Positions 1 to 5,874 of a stretch of DNA of 8,458 nucleotides are shown here, piece after piece (positions within the stretch are counted from its first letter, which is position 1; each line of letters opens with the position of its first letter). This stretch comes from Oligosphaeraceae bacterium. Lineage in GTDB: Bacteria > Verrucomicrobiota > Lentisphaeria > Oligosphaerales > Oligosphaeraceae. A program made the translations under genes and the position numbers. Location of the stretch: NCBI GenBank assembly GCA_012515455.1, contig JAAYYJ010000118.1, positions 1-8,458 of the forward strand, written 5' to 3'. The notes under the pieces are model-generated. The model was not told the DNA's origin and ran no database searches. It saw only the letters and a list, made by a program, of their open reading frames with translations.

Positions 1-6
1 CACCTT
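1..6 (-). promoter_or_regulatory. Possible ribosome binding site of the next gene (expected rpsQ)
   Basis: Right after the rpmC stop, the minus strand reads AAGGTG at the window edge. This matches part of the anti-Shine-Dalgarno complement AAGGAGGTG. In the conserved S10 operon order rpsQ (S17) follows rpmC, so this is probably its ribosome binding site. The gene itself lies outside the window. Confidence 0.3.
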
Positions 7-9
7 GCC

Positions 10-213
10 TTATTTGCTCTCGGCCGACTTGCGCCGGACCGTCTTTTCAGTTTCCAGACGGGCCACGTCCCGACGCAGAGCGCGGATGCGGGCGGTGTCT
101 TCCAGCTGATTGAGTTGGAATTTCATCCTCAGGTCGAAGATTTCTTTGCGGCAGGCCTCGATGTCCTGCTGGAGTTCGGCCGAGGTTTTTTCGCGAATTT
201 CTGCTGCTTTCAT
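10..213 (-). CDS. rpmC: 50S ribosomal protein L29
   Basis: L29 is a small two-helix protein of the large subunit that sits near the polypeptide exit site next to L23. The 67-residue product has the typical L29 form: an N-terminal MKAAEIREKTSAEL segment, an acidic helix, the hallmark EIFDLRMKFQLNQLEDTARIR core and a lysine- and arginine-rich end. The ATG at 213 is chosen because AGGAG (219-223) lies five bases upstream and the protein then aligns with the family from its first residue. The frame stays open to 282, but the extra 23 residues overlap the end of rplP and do not resemble L29. It lies 32 bases downstream of rplP, in the conserved S10 order and presumably cotranscribed. Its downstream partner is cut off by the window edge. 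Confidence 0.95.
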   Translation of the reverse strand: MKAAEIREKTSAELQQDIEACRKEIFDLRMKFQLNQLEDTARIRALRRDVARLETEKTVRRKSAESK

Positions 214-245
214 ATTAGCTCCTGTTATCCCCCGGTGCAGACTGC

Positions 246-668
246 TTATTGGGCCGCCCGCTGGCGGGAGAGGAAGCGACACCGGAAAGGCATCTTGCTG
301 GCGGCGAGGGCCAGGGCTTCCTTGGCCACGGTCTCAGAACAACCGCTGACTTCAATGATCATGTTGCCGGGACGAAGCACAGCGACCCAGAACTCAGGAT
401 TGCCTTTCCCCTTGCCCATACGTGTTTCCAAGGGCTTCTTGCTGACCGGCTTGTCGGGGAAGATACGCAGCCAGATCTGACCGCGGCGCTGCATGTGACG
501 GGTTGCCGCTACACGGGCGGCCTCAATCTGACTGGCAGTCAGCCAGCCACGGTCCAGGACCTGCAAGCCGTATTCACCAAAATCCAACTTATTGTTGCGG
601 CTCGCGATTCCCGCGCGGGCGCCGCGCTGCACCTTTCGGTGATCTACTCTTTTTGGCATAAGAGGCAT
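246..668 (-). CDS. rplP: 50S ribosomal protein L16
   Basis: L16 binds 23S rRNA near the A site and helps to organise tRNA accommodation. The product is 140 residues, close to the usual 136-144. It shows the family landmarks: MPKRVDHRKVQRG at the N-terminus, LTASQIEAAR, GQIWLRIFPDKPVSKKP, and TRMGKGKGNPEFWVA. The last segment contains the arginine equivalent to E. coli Arg81, which is hydroxylated in some bacteria. A second ATG lies at 659, but the one at 668 is preferred because GGGAGGA (677-683) stands nine bases upstream of it. That ribosome binding site and the first 80 bases of the gene lie inside the end of rpsC in a different frame, so translation of the two genes is probably coupled. 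Confidence 0.96.
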   Translation of the reverse strand: MPLMPKRVDHRKVQRGARAGIASRNNKLDFGEYGLQVLDRGWLTASQIEAARVAATRHMQRRGQIWLRIFPDKPVSKKPLETRMGKGKGNPEFWVAVLRPGNMIIEVSGCSETVAKEALALAASKMPFRCRFLSRQRAAQ

Positions 669-1365
669 TTTTCAGTTCCTCCCAATTTTGGGGTTTGCAA
701 ATCCATACTTTGACTCCGATACGCCCGGCCAAAGTGTGGGCTTCGGAAAATCCATAATCAATATCGGCGCGCAGGGTGTGCAGCGGGACTTTGCCGTCCT
801 TGTACTGCTCTGTGCGGGCCAGCTCGGCGCCGTTCAGTCGGCCGGAGCAGCGGATGCGGATGCCGTCCGCGCCACGTTCCATCGCGGTCTGGATGGCACG
901 CTTCATCGCCCGCCGGAAAGCCACCCGGCGAACCAGCTGCTGCGCCACATTCTCAGCCACCAGCTGAGCATCGACTTCCGGGGTGCGCACTTCCTTGAGT
1001 TCTACCAGAATTTCCTTGTCTTTGGCGATCTGGGCCATCTCAGTCTTGAGAATTTCCAGCCCGGCGCCCTTCTTGCCGTCAAAACGCCGTTGCGGGCGTT
1101 CTTCGCGGACAGTAGGGCGGGTAAAATTCCCGGATACGACAATGGCTGGCCGGCTGGTGTAGATAGTGATGCGCAGACGCGGTCCGAATCGCTCGATCAT
1201 CACCCGGCTGACCGACGCGTCTTTCAATTTTTCTGCCAGATACTCGCGGAGGCGCAAATCTTCCTGCAGCAGCGGGCCGAATTGTGCTTTGCGGGCAAAC
1301 CAGCGGGATTTCCAGTCTTTAGTGACTGGGAGGCGGAATCCAATCGGATTAACTTTTTGACCCAC
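589..1365 (-). CDS. rpsC: 30S ribosomal protein S3 with a KH-domain insertion
   Basis: S3 lies at the mRNA entry side of the small subunit and contributes to mRNA helicase activity. The 258-residue product starts MGQKVNPIGFR and shows SVSRVMIER, RPAIVV, GKKG (97-100), RRVAFRRAMKRAIQ, and GRIGVKVWI. Its start codon is GTG at 1365, with AGGGAG (1372-1377) six bases upstream. It begins 17 bases after the rplV stop. Two features are odd. Against E. coli S3 recalled from memory, GKKG is displaced by exactly 19 residues (here 97-100, E. coli 78-81), so residues 78-96 (SGNFTRPTVREERPQRRFD) are an in-frame insertion after RPAIVV. The C-terminal tail, from residue 233, is basic and encoded by DNA that also encodes the start of L16. 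The longer total length against about 233 residues in E. coli comes mainly from the insertion. Confidence 0.96.
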   Translation of the reverse strand: MGQKVNPIGFRLPVTKDWKSRWFARKAQFGPLLQEDLRLREYLAEKLKDASVSRVMIERFGPRLRITIYTSRPAIVVSGNFTRPTVREERPQRRFDGKKGAGLEILKTEMAQIAKDKEILVELKEVRTPEVDAQLVAENVAQQLVRRVAFRRAMKRAIQTAMERGADGIRIRCSGRLNGAELARTEQYKDGKVPLHTLRADIDYGFSEAHTLAGRIGVKVWICKPQNWEELKNASYAKKSRSPKGAARRPRGNREPQQ

Positions 1366-1382
1366 GGTGTACTCCCTAGACT

Positions 1383-1724
1383 TTAAGCCATGTCTGAAAC
1401 AACAATGCGAATGTGGCTGGTGCGTTTGCGAATGCGGCCGGCTGAACCGCGAGCTTTGGGCCGGAAACGCTTCAGAGTCGGCCCTTCACCAATCACCGCT
1501 TCCTTGACAAACAGTTTGGACCTGTCAATGGCGAATTTCTCGTCGCTCTCGGCATTGGCAATGGCAGACTTCAGAGTCTGCTCAATCAGCCGTGCCGCCT
1601 TGCGGGGAATCAGACTGACGGTGGTCATCGCCACCACGGCAGGCTTACCCTGAATCAGGCGCGTGACTTCACGAGCCTTGAACGGGGACATCCGCACATA
1701 CTTGGTTATGGCAACTTTTTCCAT
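1383..1724 (-). CDS. rplV: 50S ribosomal protein L22
   Basis: L22 binds 23S rRNA early in assembly, and its long beta-hairpin lines the peptide exit tunnel. The 113-residue product, about the usual length, shows MSPFKAREVTRLIQGK, then KSAIANAESD, the hairpin segment EGPTLKRFRPKARGSAGRIRKR, and the end TSHIRIVVSDMA. The ATG at 1724 is kept because the protein then aligns with E. coli L22 from its first residue. The ribosome binding site there is only a modest AAGGA very close to the start. It is the first gene of the ribosomal block in this window. In most bacteria rpsS stands directly upstream, but here there is a promoter region and then an unrelated gene. Confidence 0.95.
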   Translation of the reverse strand: MEKVAITKYVRMSPFKAREVTRLIQGKPAVVAMTTVSLIPRKAARLIEQTLKSAIANAESDEKFAIDRSKLFVKEAVIGEGPTLKRFRPKARGSAGRIRKRTSHIRIVVSDMA

Positions 1725-1783
1725 GTTCCTTTTCTCTGCTTCTGGGGTGGTTGTTCAACTTGATGTTGAGGAAAAAACGAATT

Positions 1784-1812
1784 ATGATATTCTATTGTCA
1801 CTCGCCGGGCAA
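1784..1812 (-). promoter_or_regulatory. Candidate sigma70-type promoter for the rplV-rpsC-rplP-rpmC block
   Basis: Read on the minus strand, TTGCCC (1807-1812) and TATCAT (1784-1789) are separated by 17 bases and match the -35 and -10 consensus at four and five of six positions. The predicted leader is about 50 bases and contains a small hairpin, TCAAC-loop-GTTGA, at 1755-1769. A 7-base direct repeat, GGCAACC at 1808-1814 and 1817-1823 on the plus strand, overlaps the -35 box and could be an operator. This would let the ribosomal block start transcription at rplV. The call rests on sequence match alone. Confidence 0.5.
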
Positions 1813-1847
1813 CCAAGGCAACCTGGCTTAAAGCAGGCAGAAGGGGA

Positions 1848-2657
1848 TCATTCACCCTGAATTCGGCCCCGCTCTTCACTTAGTGCCATGCCCGGCAGAA
1901 GAACCTGCCAAGACCCGGAGATCAGCATTGCTGCACTGCAGTCAGCCCGGCTTTCCACGACTTTCAGAGTCGCCAGCACTGCGCCGTCACGCTTCACAAC
2001 CCAGGTCTTGCCGATCCTGCAGTCATTTTGATAACCGCAGTCCAACAGCACTGACTGAGTAGATTCATCCAACGACAAAATCCTGCAACCTGTCTTGTCC
2101 GGATCTCCATTGCCTCGCCCGGCGACTAACGACAATGGCTTGAGACTGCTCTCAATCACCCTCCGCAGGGACATAACCCGGTGCTCAAACTCGCGACGCA
2201 TGGCATCGCTGGGTTGCAACCCATCCAAGGCCGCAGCCAAGGACTGCTCAAAAACGGCAAATTCCTGCTCAATGGCCAGAATCCGCCTTCTTACCAGGGC
2301 CATACTTGAGATGGCCTCGGAAAAAAGTGCCTTCAGACCTTCGTCACCACCGCCAGAAAGCAAATGGGCGGCCGACAACTCCAAGGCCCGCAGGCGCTCA
2401 ATCATCTTGCTTTGCTCAATGATCGATTCAGCATAAAGACTGCGCAGAGCATCCAGCTCCTTGCTCTTCTCTACCAATTCCTGTTTTAAGCCGGCATTCT
2501 CACGCTCCAGAGCGGTGCGAGCTACTTGCGCTTCCTGCAGCTCCATCGACAGCTTCTGCTCAGCCTGGGCCGGACAAAATAAAGGCGCAGAAATCAGTAA
2601 AGTAAATAATATATACTCATGTCCGAAGCTTTTCCAGTGCAAAAAAGTTTTTTTCAT
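1848..2657 (-). CDS. Exported coiled-coil protein of unknown function
   Basis: I do not recognise the family. With the ATG at 2657 the product is 269 residues. Residues 1-32 look like a Sec signal peptide: MKK, a hydrophobic stretch (YILFTLLISAPLF), and a likely cleavage after CPAQA. Residues 34 to about 100 are a charged heptad-rich coiled coil (for example ERENAGLKQELVEKSKEL). A further helical part runs to about 180. A compact C-terminal region of about 75 residues has beta-rich character and four cysteines (191, 207, 213, 240), which could form disulfides outside the cytoplasm. Its pattern (IGKTWVVKRDGAVLATLKVVESR) resembles small barrel-like domains of secreted PVC proteins, though this is only an impression. 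There is no Shine-Dalgarno before the ATG, only A-rich sequence. An in-frame TTG at 2690 is a less likely start. It lies between ung and rplV in the same direction. Confidence 0.75.
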   Translation of the reverse strand: MKKTFLHWKSFGHEYILFTLLISAPLFCPAQAEQKLSMELQEAQVARTALERENAGLKQELVEKSKELDALRSLYAESIIEQSKMIERLRALELSAAHLLSGGGDEGLKALFSEAISSMALVRRRILAIEQEFAVFEQSLAAALDGLQPSDAMRREFEHRVMSLRRVIESSLKPLSLVAGRGNGDPDKTGCRILSLDESTQSVLLDCGYQNDCRIGKTWVVKRDGAVLATLKVVESRADCSAAMLISGSWQVLLPGMALSEERGRIQGE

Positions 2658-2726
2658 GGTTTTTTTTATTTTTTCGGGTTTTGTTGCCAATATTGGTTCT
2701 CTGGTGCTGGTTCTGGGATAGTTCGG

Positions 2727-2755
2727 ATTATCCTTTGCGGTTATTTTGGGGTCAT
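2727..2755 (-). promoter_or_regulatory. Weak candidate promoter for the exported coiled-coil gene
   Basis: On the minus strand, ATGACC (2750-2755) and GATAAT (2727-2732) are 17 bases apart and match four and five of the six consensus positions. A start here would give a leader of about 60 bases before the ATG at 2657. The rest of the 2658-2943 gap shows no convincing ORF, RNA gene or intrinsic terminator for ung. Confidence 0.3.
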
Positions 2756-2943
2756 AATCCTGGTTTCTGATTTATGCCGTACTCATGCGGTTGCGGTGCT
2801 GCTGCTGCAGGGTGGCCGCAGGTTTTCTGGCATAGTCTGGTCACAACGCTGGAATCAGGGTATAGATGCTCACCGCTGGCCACTGACATTTTTTTCCGTC
2901 CAGGGCAATAGTGCATGCATCAGGTACTCTGTGGTTGTTCTGT

Positions 2944-3615
2944 TCAGTTCAGTCTCCAGTCAATGGGGGGGATTTGCCGCTTCCGCAATTCGGCGTTGCA
3001 CTGTGAGAATGGTTTAGCTCCGAAGAAGCCTCGATATGCGGACAGTGGCGAGGGATGGGGGGCGGTCAGGATGACATGCCGGGTACAGTCGATCAGGTTT
3101 TTTTTCTGCCCAGCCTGTCTGCCCCAGAGCAGGAAGACCACTGGTGTATCGCGCAGTGACAGAGCTTTGATAACGGCGTCGGTGAAATGCTCCCAGCCCC
3201 TGCCGTGATGTGAGGCGGGCTGGTGGGCGCGCACGGTCAACACGGTGTTGAGCAGCAGAACGCCCTGGCGGGCCCACTTATCCAGCGAGTTCTGTCCCGG
3301 GATGGGTAAGCCCAGGTCCTGGCAGTATTCCCGCAGGATATTGCGCAGGGATGGCGGGGCCGGAATATTGTCAGGCACAGAGAAGGCCAGACCGCAGGCC
3401 TGGCCCTCATCGTGATAGGGGTCTTGTCCCAGCAGCAGTGCTTTTACTGTGGCTACTGGTGTCAGGTGCAGTGCGGCAAAGGTTTTATCTTCCGGCGGGA
3501 AGATTTGTGCCGTCCTGCGTTCCTGCTGCAGGAAATCCTGCAGACGGAGCATGGTTGGTCCGTTTAGGTGCGGTGCGAGTGCGGCCTGCCAATCTGCTGG
3601 TAATTGTTCTAACAT
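2944..3615 (-). CDS. ung: Uracil-DNA glycosylase, family 1
   Basis: Ung removes uracil from DNA, produced by cytosine deamination or dUTP misincorporation, and starts base excision repair in the cytoplasm. With the ATG at 3615 the product is 223 residues. The family 1 motifs are intact and in order: the water-activating loop GQDPYH (63-68), the LLLNTVLTV segment (120-128), and the minor-groove loop HPSPLSA (187-193) with its catalytic histidine. The aromatic and polar core positions (GLAFSV, FLLWG) are also present. An ATG at 3636 would add seven residues. The 3615 start is preferred because MLEQLPADW aligns with the start of known Ung proteins such as that of B. subtilis. Neither start has a clear Shine-Dalgarno. 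It appears to be a single housekeeping gene, divergent from the hydrolase at 3852. Confidence 0.95.
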   Translation of the reverse strand: MLEQLPADWQAALAPHLNGPTMLRLQDFLQQERRTAQIFPPEDKTFAALHLTPVATVKALLLGQDPYHDEGQACGLAFSVPDNIPAPPSLRNILREYCQDLGLPIPGQNSLDKWARQGVLLLNTVLTVRAHQPASHHGRGWEHFTDAVIKALSLRDTPVVFLLWGRQAGQKKNLIDCTRHVILTAPHPSPLSAYRGFFGAKPFSQCNAELRKRQIPPIDWRLN

Positions 3616-3658
3616 AGTTTTCTGCGGTTGGACCATGGTCTGCGGCAGAGACTCGTTC

Positions 3659-3685
3659 CTGCCAAGGCAATTCTGTTAATATAAT
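3659..3685 (+). promoter_or_regulatory. Candidate promoter for the downstream hydrolase gene
   Basis: A perfect -10 box TATAAT stands at 3680-3685. The best -35 candidate is CTGCCA (3659-3664), four of six matches but with a short 15-base spacer. A minus-strand -10-like TATTAT overlaps it at 3681-3686 and could serve ung, though no good -35 for that direction is visible. The predicted leader to the ATG at 3852 is about 160 bases. Confidence 0.4.
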
Positions 3686-3851
3686 ACTCTAAACTTGAAA
3701 AAAAGCAGCCAGGGATTATTGTTTGCGTTTGCCCGCAGAATTCCGGTCCGCGACAGCAGTCGGGGCCGGTCGGATAGAGTATGTTGTCTACAAGGCTGGC
3801 CCGAAGAACGCGCCCGGGCTGAGCCTGCCAAGCTGCAAACAGGAGCTGATG

Positions 3852-5711
3852 ATGGCTGTTTTCGGAGATATGCTGCAGGAATATTATGTGCGGAAATTTA
3901 CCCAGATGGCCAAAGTGCGGCGGCGCCGGATGGCGTCTTTGCAAACCCCCGCGGACGTCCGGGGCTACCAGCAGGAACTCCGGCAGAGGCTGACTGAGGC
4001 CTGGCAGTTCCCGCAAGAATGCGGCCCGCTGCGGCCCAGAATTGTCGGAGTACTGGATTTCCCCGAGTATATTATCGAAAAAGTGATTTTTGACAGCCGC
4101 CCGGATTTTCCGGTCTGTTGCAGTCTTTATCTCCCCAAGCAACAGCGCTCGCGCTGTCCCGGCATCCTGGAGCTGCTGGGACATGCTCCTGATGGCAAGG
4201 CCTGTCCATCGTATCAGGCTGGCGCCATCGCCCTCTGCCGGCGTGGCTGTGTGGTGCTGGTGCCGGACCCCATCGGGCAGGGCGAACGCACCCAGTATCC
4301 GGATCACCCGGAGATTTTCAATTGCCGTGAGCACAATCTGTTGAACCGGCGGATGCTGCCGCTGGGGGATTGCTTCGGTGCCTGGCGTTTGCATGACGCC
4401 CGGCGCTGCCTGGACTACTTGCTGACCAGGCCGGAGGTGGATGGCCGGCGCCTGGGCGTGATGGGCAATTCCGGGGGCGGGACGATGACTGCGCTGCTGA
4501 ATGCAGTGGATGAACGACTCGCCGCCGCAGCGCCGAACTGCTACATCACCCGCTGGTGGCGGAATGTTGAAAACGAATTGCCGGTGGATGCGGAACAGAT
4601 TCCTTTCGGGATGGCGGCTGATGGCGGCGACATGGCGGACTTGCTCCTGGTCTCGGCTCCCAGACCAGTGTTGATCAGCGGCGAGAAGAATGATTTCTTT
4701 GATATCCGCGGGACCCGCGAGGTGTTTGCCGAAGTGCAGCGCATCTACGCCATCCTGGGTTGTCCGGAACGTGTGCAGCTCTGGGTGGGGGAGGACAGCC
4801 ACGCTTTCAATCCCGCTGCCAGGGAGCAGACCTACAAGTTCTTCCAGCAATGCTTCTCTCTGCCGGCAGCATCCCCCCGGGAAGAACCCTGGCAGGCAGT
4901 TCCCAAGGAGCAGCTGGATTGTTTTCCCGCCGGGCAGGTCAGCGCTTATCCGGGGGCCAGGAATATCTCCGCCTTCCTGGCGGAAGAACTGCAGCGCCTG
5001 CAGGCGGTGCGGGCGCCGCGCTCACCGGCTGAACTGCGGCGAGCGCTGCGCCTCAAGCTCGGCATCGCGGCGGTAAGAACGCCGCAGTACCGGCAGCTGC
5101 GCCCGATTTATGCCGGCGACGGGAGACTCTTTGCCCGCTACGCTCTGCAGAGCGAGCCAGGCATCCTTACTACCCTGTGCCTGGCTGCTGACAACCAGAG
5201 CTTTTTCCACCTCCCGGCAGCCGGGCGGACCGAGCTGTACATCCCGCATCAGGACGCGAAAAGTGAATTGCAGAAGAGGGTCTTGCAGCCAGGCGAACTG
5301 CTGTTCGGGCTTGACTACCGCGGCGTGGGGGAGAGCACCCCGTCCGGTTGTGATCAGCCCCCGACCCGAGACTTCTTTCAGCTCTATCAATTCGACTACC
5401 ATTATGACTCGCTCAGCCAGCTGCTGGGGGAGTCATACCTGGGCGGAAGAGTCCGTGATATCCTCGCGGCCATCAAGCTGTTGCGCCAGGCCGGAAATCA
5501 GAACATCATTCTGACGGCTACCGGCATTGGCAAGATTCCCGCCTTGCTGGCCGCTTTCCTCAGCCCTGGCATGGTCAGTTTGGCTTTGCCGGAGGATAGT
5601 GGCTCGTACGCCGAGCAGGTGCTCGCTGAATGCAACGACTGGCCGCAATCAATGCACCTGAAAGGGATTCTGGCAATCACCGACCTGCCCGAAATCCTCA
5701 AACTGTGCTGA
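3852..5711 (+). CDS. Two-domain alpha/beta-hydrolase, acetyl-xylan-esterase-like
   Basis: This is probably a carboxylesterase acting on acetylated or acylated carbohydrates; the substrate is not provable here. The product is 619 residues. The N-terminal part has an alpha/beta-hydrolase core: oxyanion-region LLGHAPDGK (109-117), DPIGQGERTQY, the nucleophile elbow GNSGGG with Ser207, the acid region SGEKNDFFD (Asp281 or Asp284), and DSHAF with His317. After a linker (about 340-420), the C-terminal half repeats hydrolase-like features (LDYRGVGEST, then ILTATGIGKIPALLAA), but a glycine (558) stands where the nucleophile serine should be, so it looks degenerate. I see no signal peptide, so the enzyme is probably cytoplasmic. 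The ATG at 3852 is chosen because AGGAG (3841-3845) lies six bases upstream. The frame is open back to a TTG at 3723, but that stretch lacks family resemblance. The TPP riboswitch and thiC follow on the same strand. Confidence 0.85.
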   Translation: MAVFGDMLQEYYVRKFTQMAKVRRRRMASLQTPADVRGYQQELRQRLTEAWQFPQECGPLRPRIVGVLDFPEYIIEKVIFDSRPDFPVCCSLYLPKQQRSRCPGILELLGHAPDGKACPSYQAGAIALCRRGCVVLVPDPIGQGERTQYPDHPEIFNCREHNLLNRRMLPLGDCFGAWRLHDARRCLDYLLTRPEVDGRRLGVMGNSGGGTMTALLNAVDERLAAAAPNCYITRWWRNVENELPVDAEQIPFGMAADGGDMADLLLVSAPRPVLISGEKNDFFDIRGTREVFAEVQRIYAILGCPERVQLWVGEDSHAFNPAAREQTYKFFQQCFSLPAASPREEPWQAVPKEQLDCFPAGQVSAYPGARNISAFLAEELQRLQAVRAPRSPAELRRALRLKLGIAAVRTPQYRQLRPIYAGDGRLFARYALQSEPGILTTLCLAADNQSFFHLPAAGRTELYIPHQDAKSELQKRVLQPGELLFGLDYRGVGESTPSGCDQPPTRDFFQLYQFDYHYDSLSQLLGESYLGGRVRDILAAIKLLRQAGNQNIILTATGIGKIPALLAAFLSPGMVSLALPEDSGSYAEQVLAECNDWPQSMHLKGILAITDLPEILKLC

Positions 5712-5730
5712 TTTTTCCGTGCCGCCATTA

Positions 5731-5816
5731 ATTTTCCCGGGGTGCTCCGTCGACAGGCGAGGCTGAGAGAATACCCGTTGAACCTGATCTGAGTAATATC
5801 AGCGTAGGGAGCAAAA
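5731..5816 (+). ncRNA. TPP riboswitch (THI element) aptamer
   Basis: This is a thiamine-pyrophosphate-sensing leader. The conserved pieces are present in order: GGGGTGC (5739-5745), CTGAGA (5763-5768), TACCC (5772-5776), AACCTGATCTGAGTAATA (from 5781), and CAGCGTAGGGA (5800-5810). P2 pairs GGGT (5740-5743) with ACCC (5773-5776). P4 pairs CCT (5783-5785) with AGG (5806-5808). P5 pairs CTGA (5789-5792) with TCAG (5799-5802). P1 can pair TTTTCCC (5732-5738) with the GGGAGCAAAA region after a bulge. The P3 arm is irregular and I could not pair it convincingly. It starts 19 bases after the hydrolase stop and precedes thiC, the classic TPP target. Confidence 0.95.
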
Positions 5817-5874
5817 GGACCTTAACGGTTTATGGTCATTGCTGCTCCCTAGATTAACCGCAAGGAGTGCAAAA
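5805..5874 (+). promoter_or_regulatory. Expression platform and ribosome binding site of thiC
   Basis: TAGGGAGCA (5805-5813), the 3' strand of the aptamer, is exactly complementary to TGCTCCCTA (5843-5851). An inner GACC/GGTC stem (5818-5821 with 5834-5837) extends the hairpin. The same TGCTCC segment can pair, with one bulge, with GGAGTGCA (5864-5871), which holds the Shine-Dalgarno AAGGAG (5862-5867). This suggests that bound TPP keeps TAGGGAGCA in the aptamer and frees the downstream strand to mask the ribosome binding site. There is no U-run, so transcription termination is not supported. Confidence 0.6.

Noticed and set aside
214..282. Upstream in-frame extension of rpmC
   Set aside because: It overlaps the rplP end, is not L29-like, and the ATG at 213 has a good ribosome binding site.
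249..713. 154-residue plus-strand open frame
   Set aside because: It lies antisense to rplP and the end of rpsC, both certain genes.
688..1386. 232-residue plus-strand open frame
   Set aside because: It is antisense to rpsC, whose protein is strongly conserved; the antisense translation resembles no family.
1822..1837. Near-palindrome CCTGGCTTAAAGCAGG as a terminator for the coiled-coil gene
   Set aside because: The symmetry is imperfect, it would leave almost no loop, and there is no U-run on the minus strand.
2802..2812. CTG-rich short repeat (GCTGCTGCTGC)
   Set aside because: About three units only; within chance and without a visible role.
2912..2919. TGCATGCA palindrome downstream of ung
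   Set aside because: It is too short for a terminator stem, has no loop or T-run, and occurs by chance at this length.
3723..3851. N-terminal extension of the hydrolase from a TTG start
   Set aside because: The 43 extra residues look unlike the family, while the ATG at 3852 has a well-spaced AGGAG.
3695..3997. Possible small signal-bearing ORF starting TTG with MKKSSQGLLFAFARR
   Set aside because: There is no hydrophobic core, the start is TTG, and it runs into the hydrolase gene in another frame.
3609..4850. 413-residue minus-strand open frame
   Set aside because: It is antisense to the hydrolase with its intact GNSGGG and DSHAF motifs. Long antisense frames are common in GC-rich genes and the translation shows no recognisable motif.
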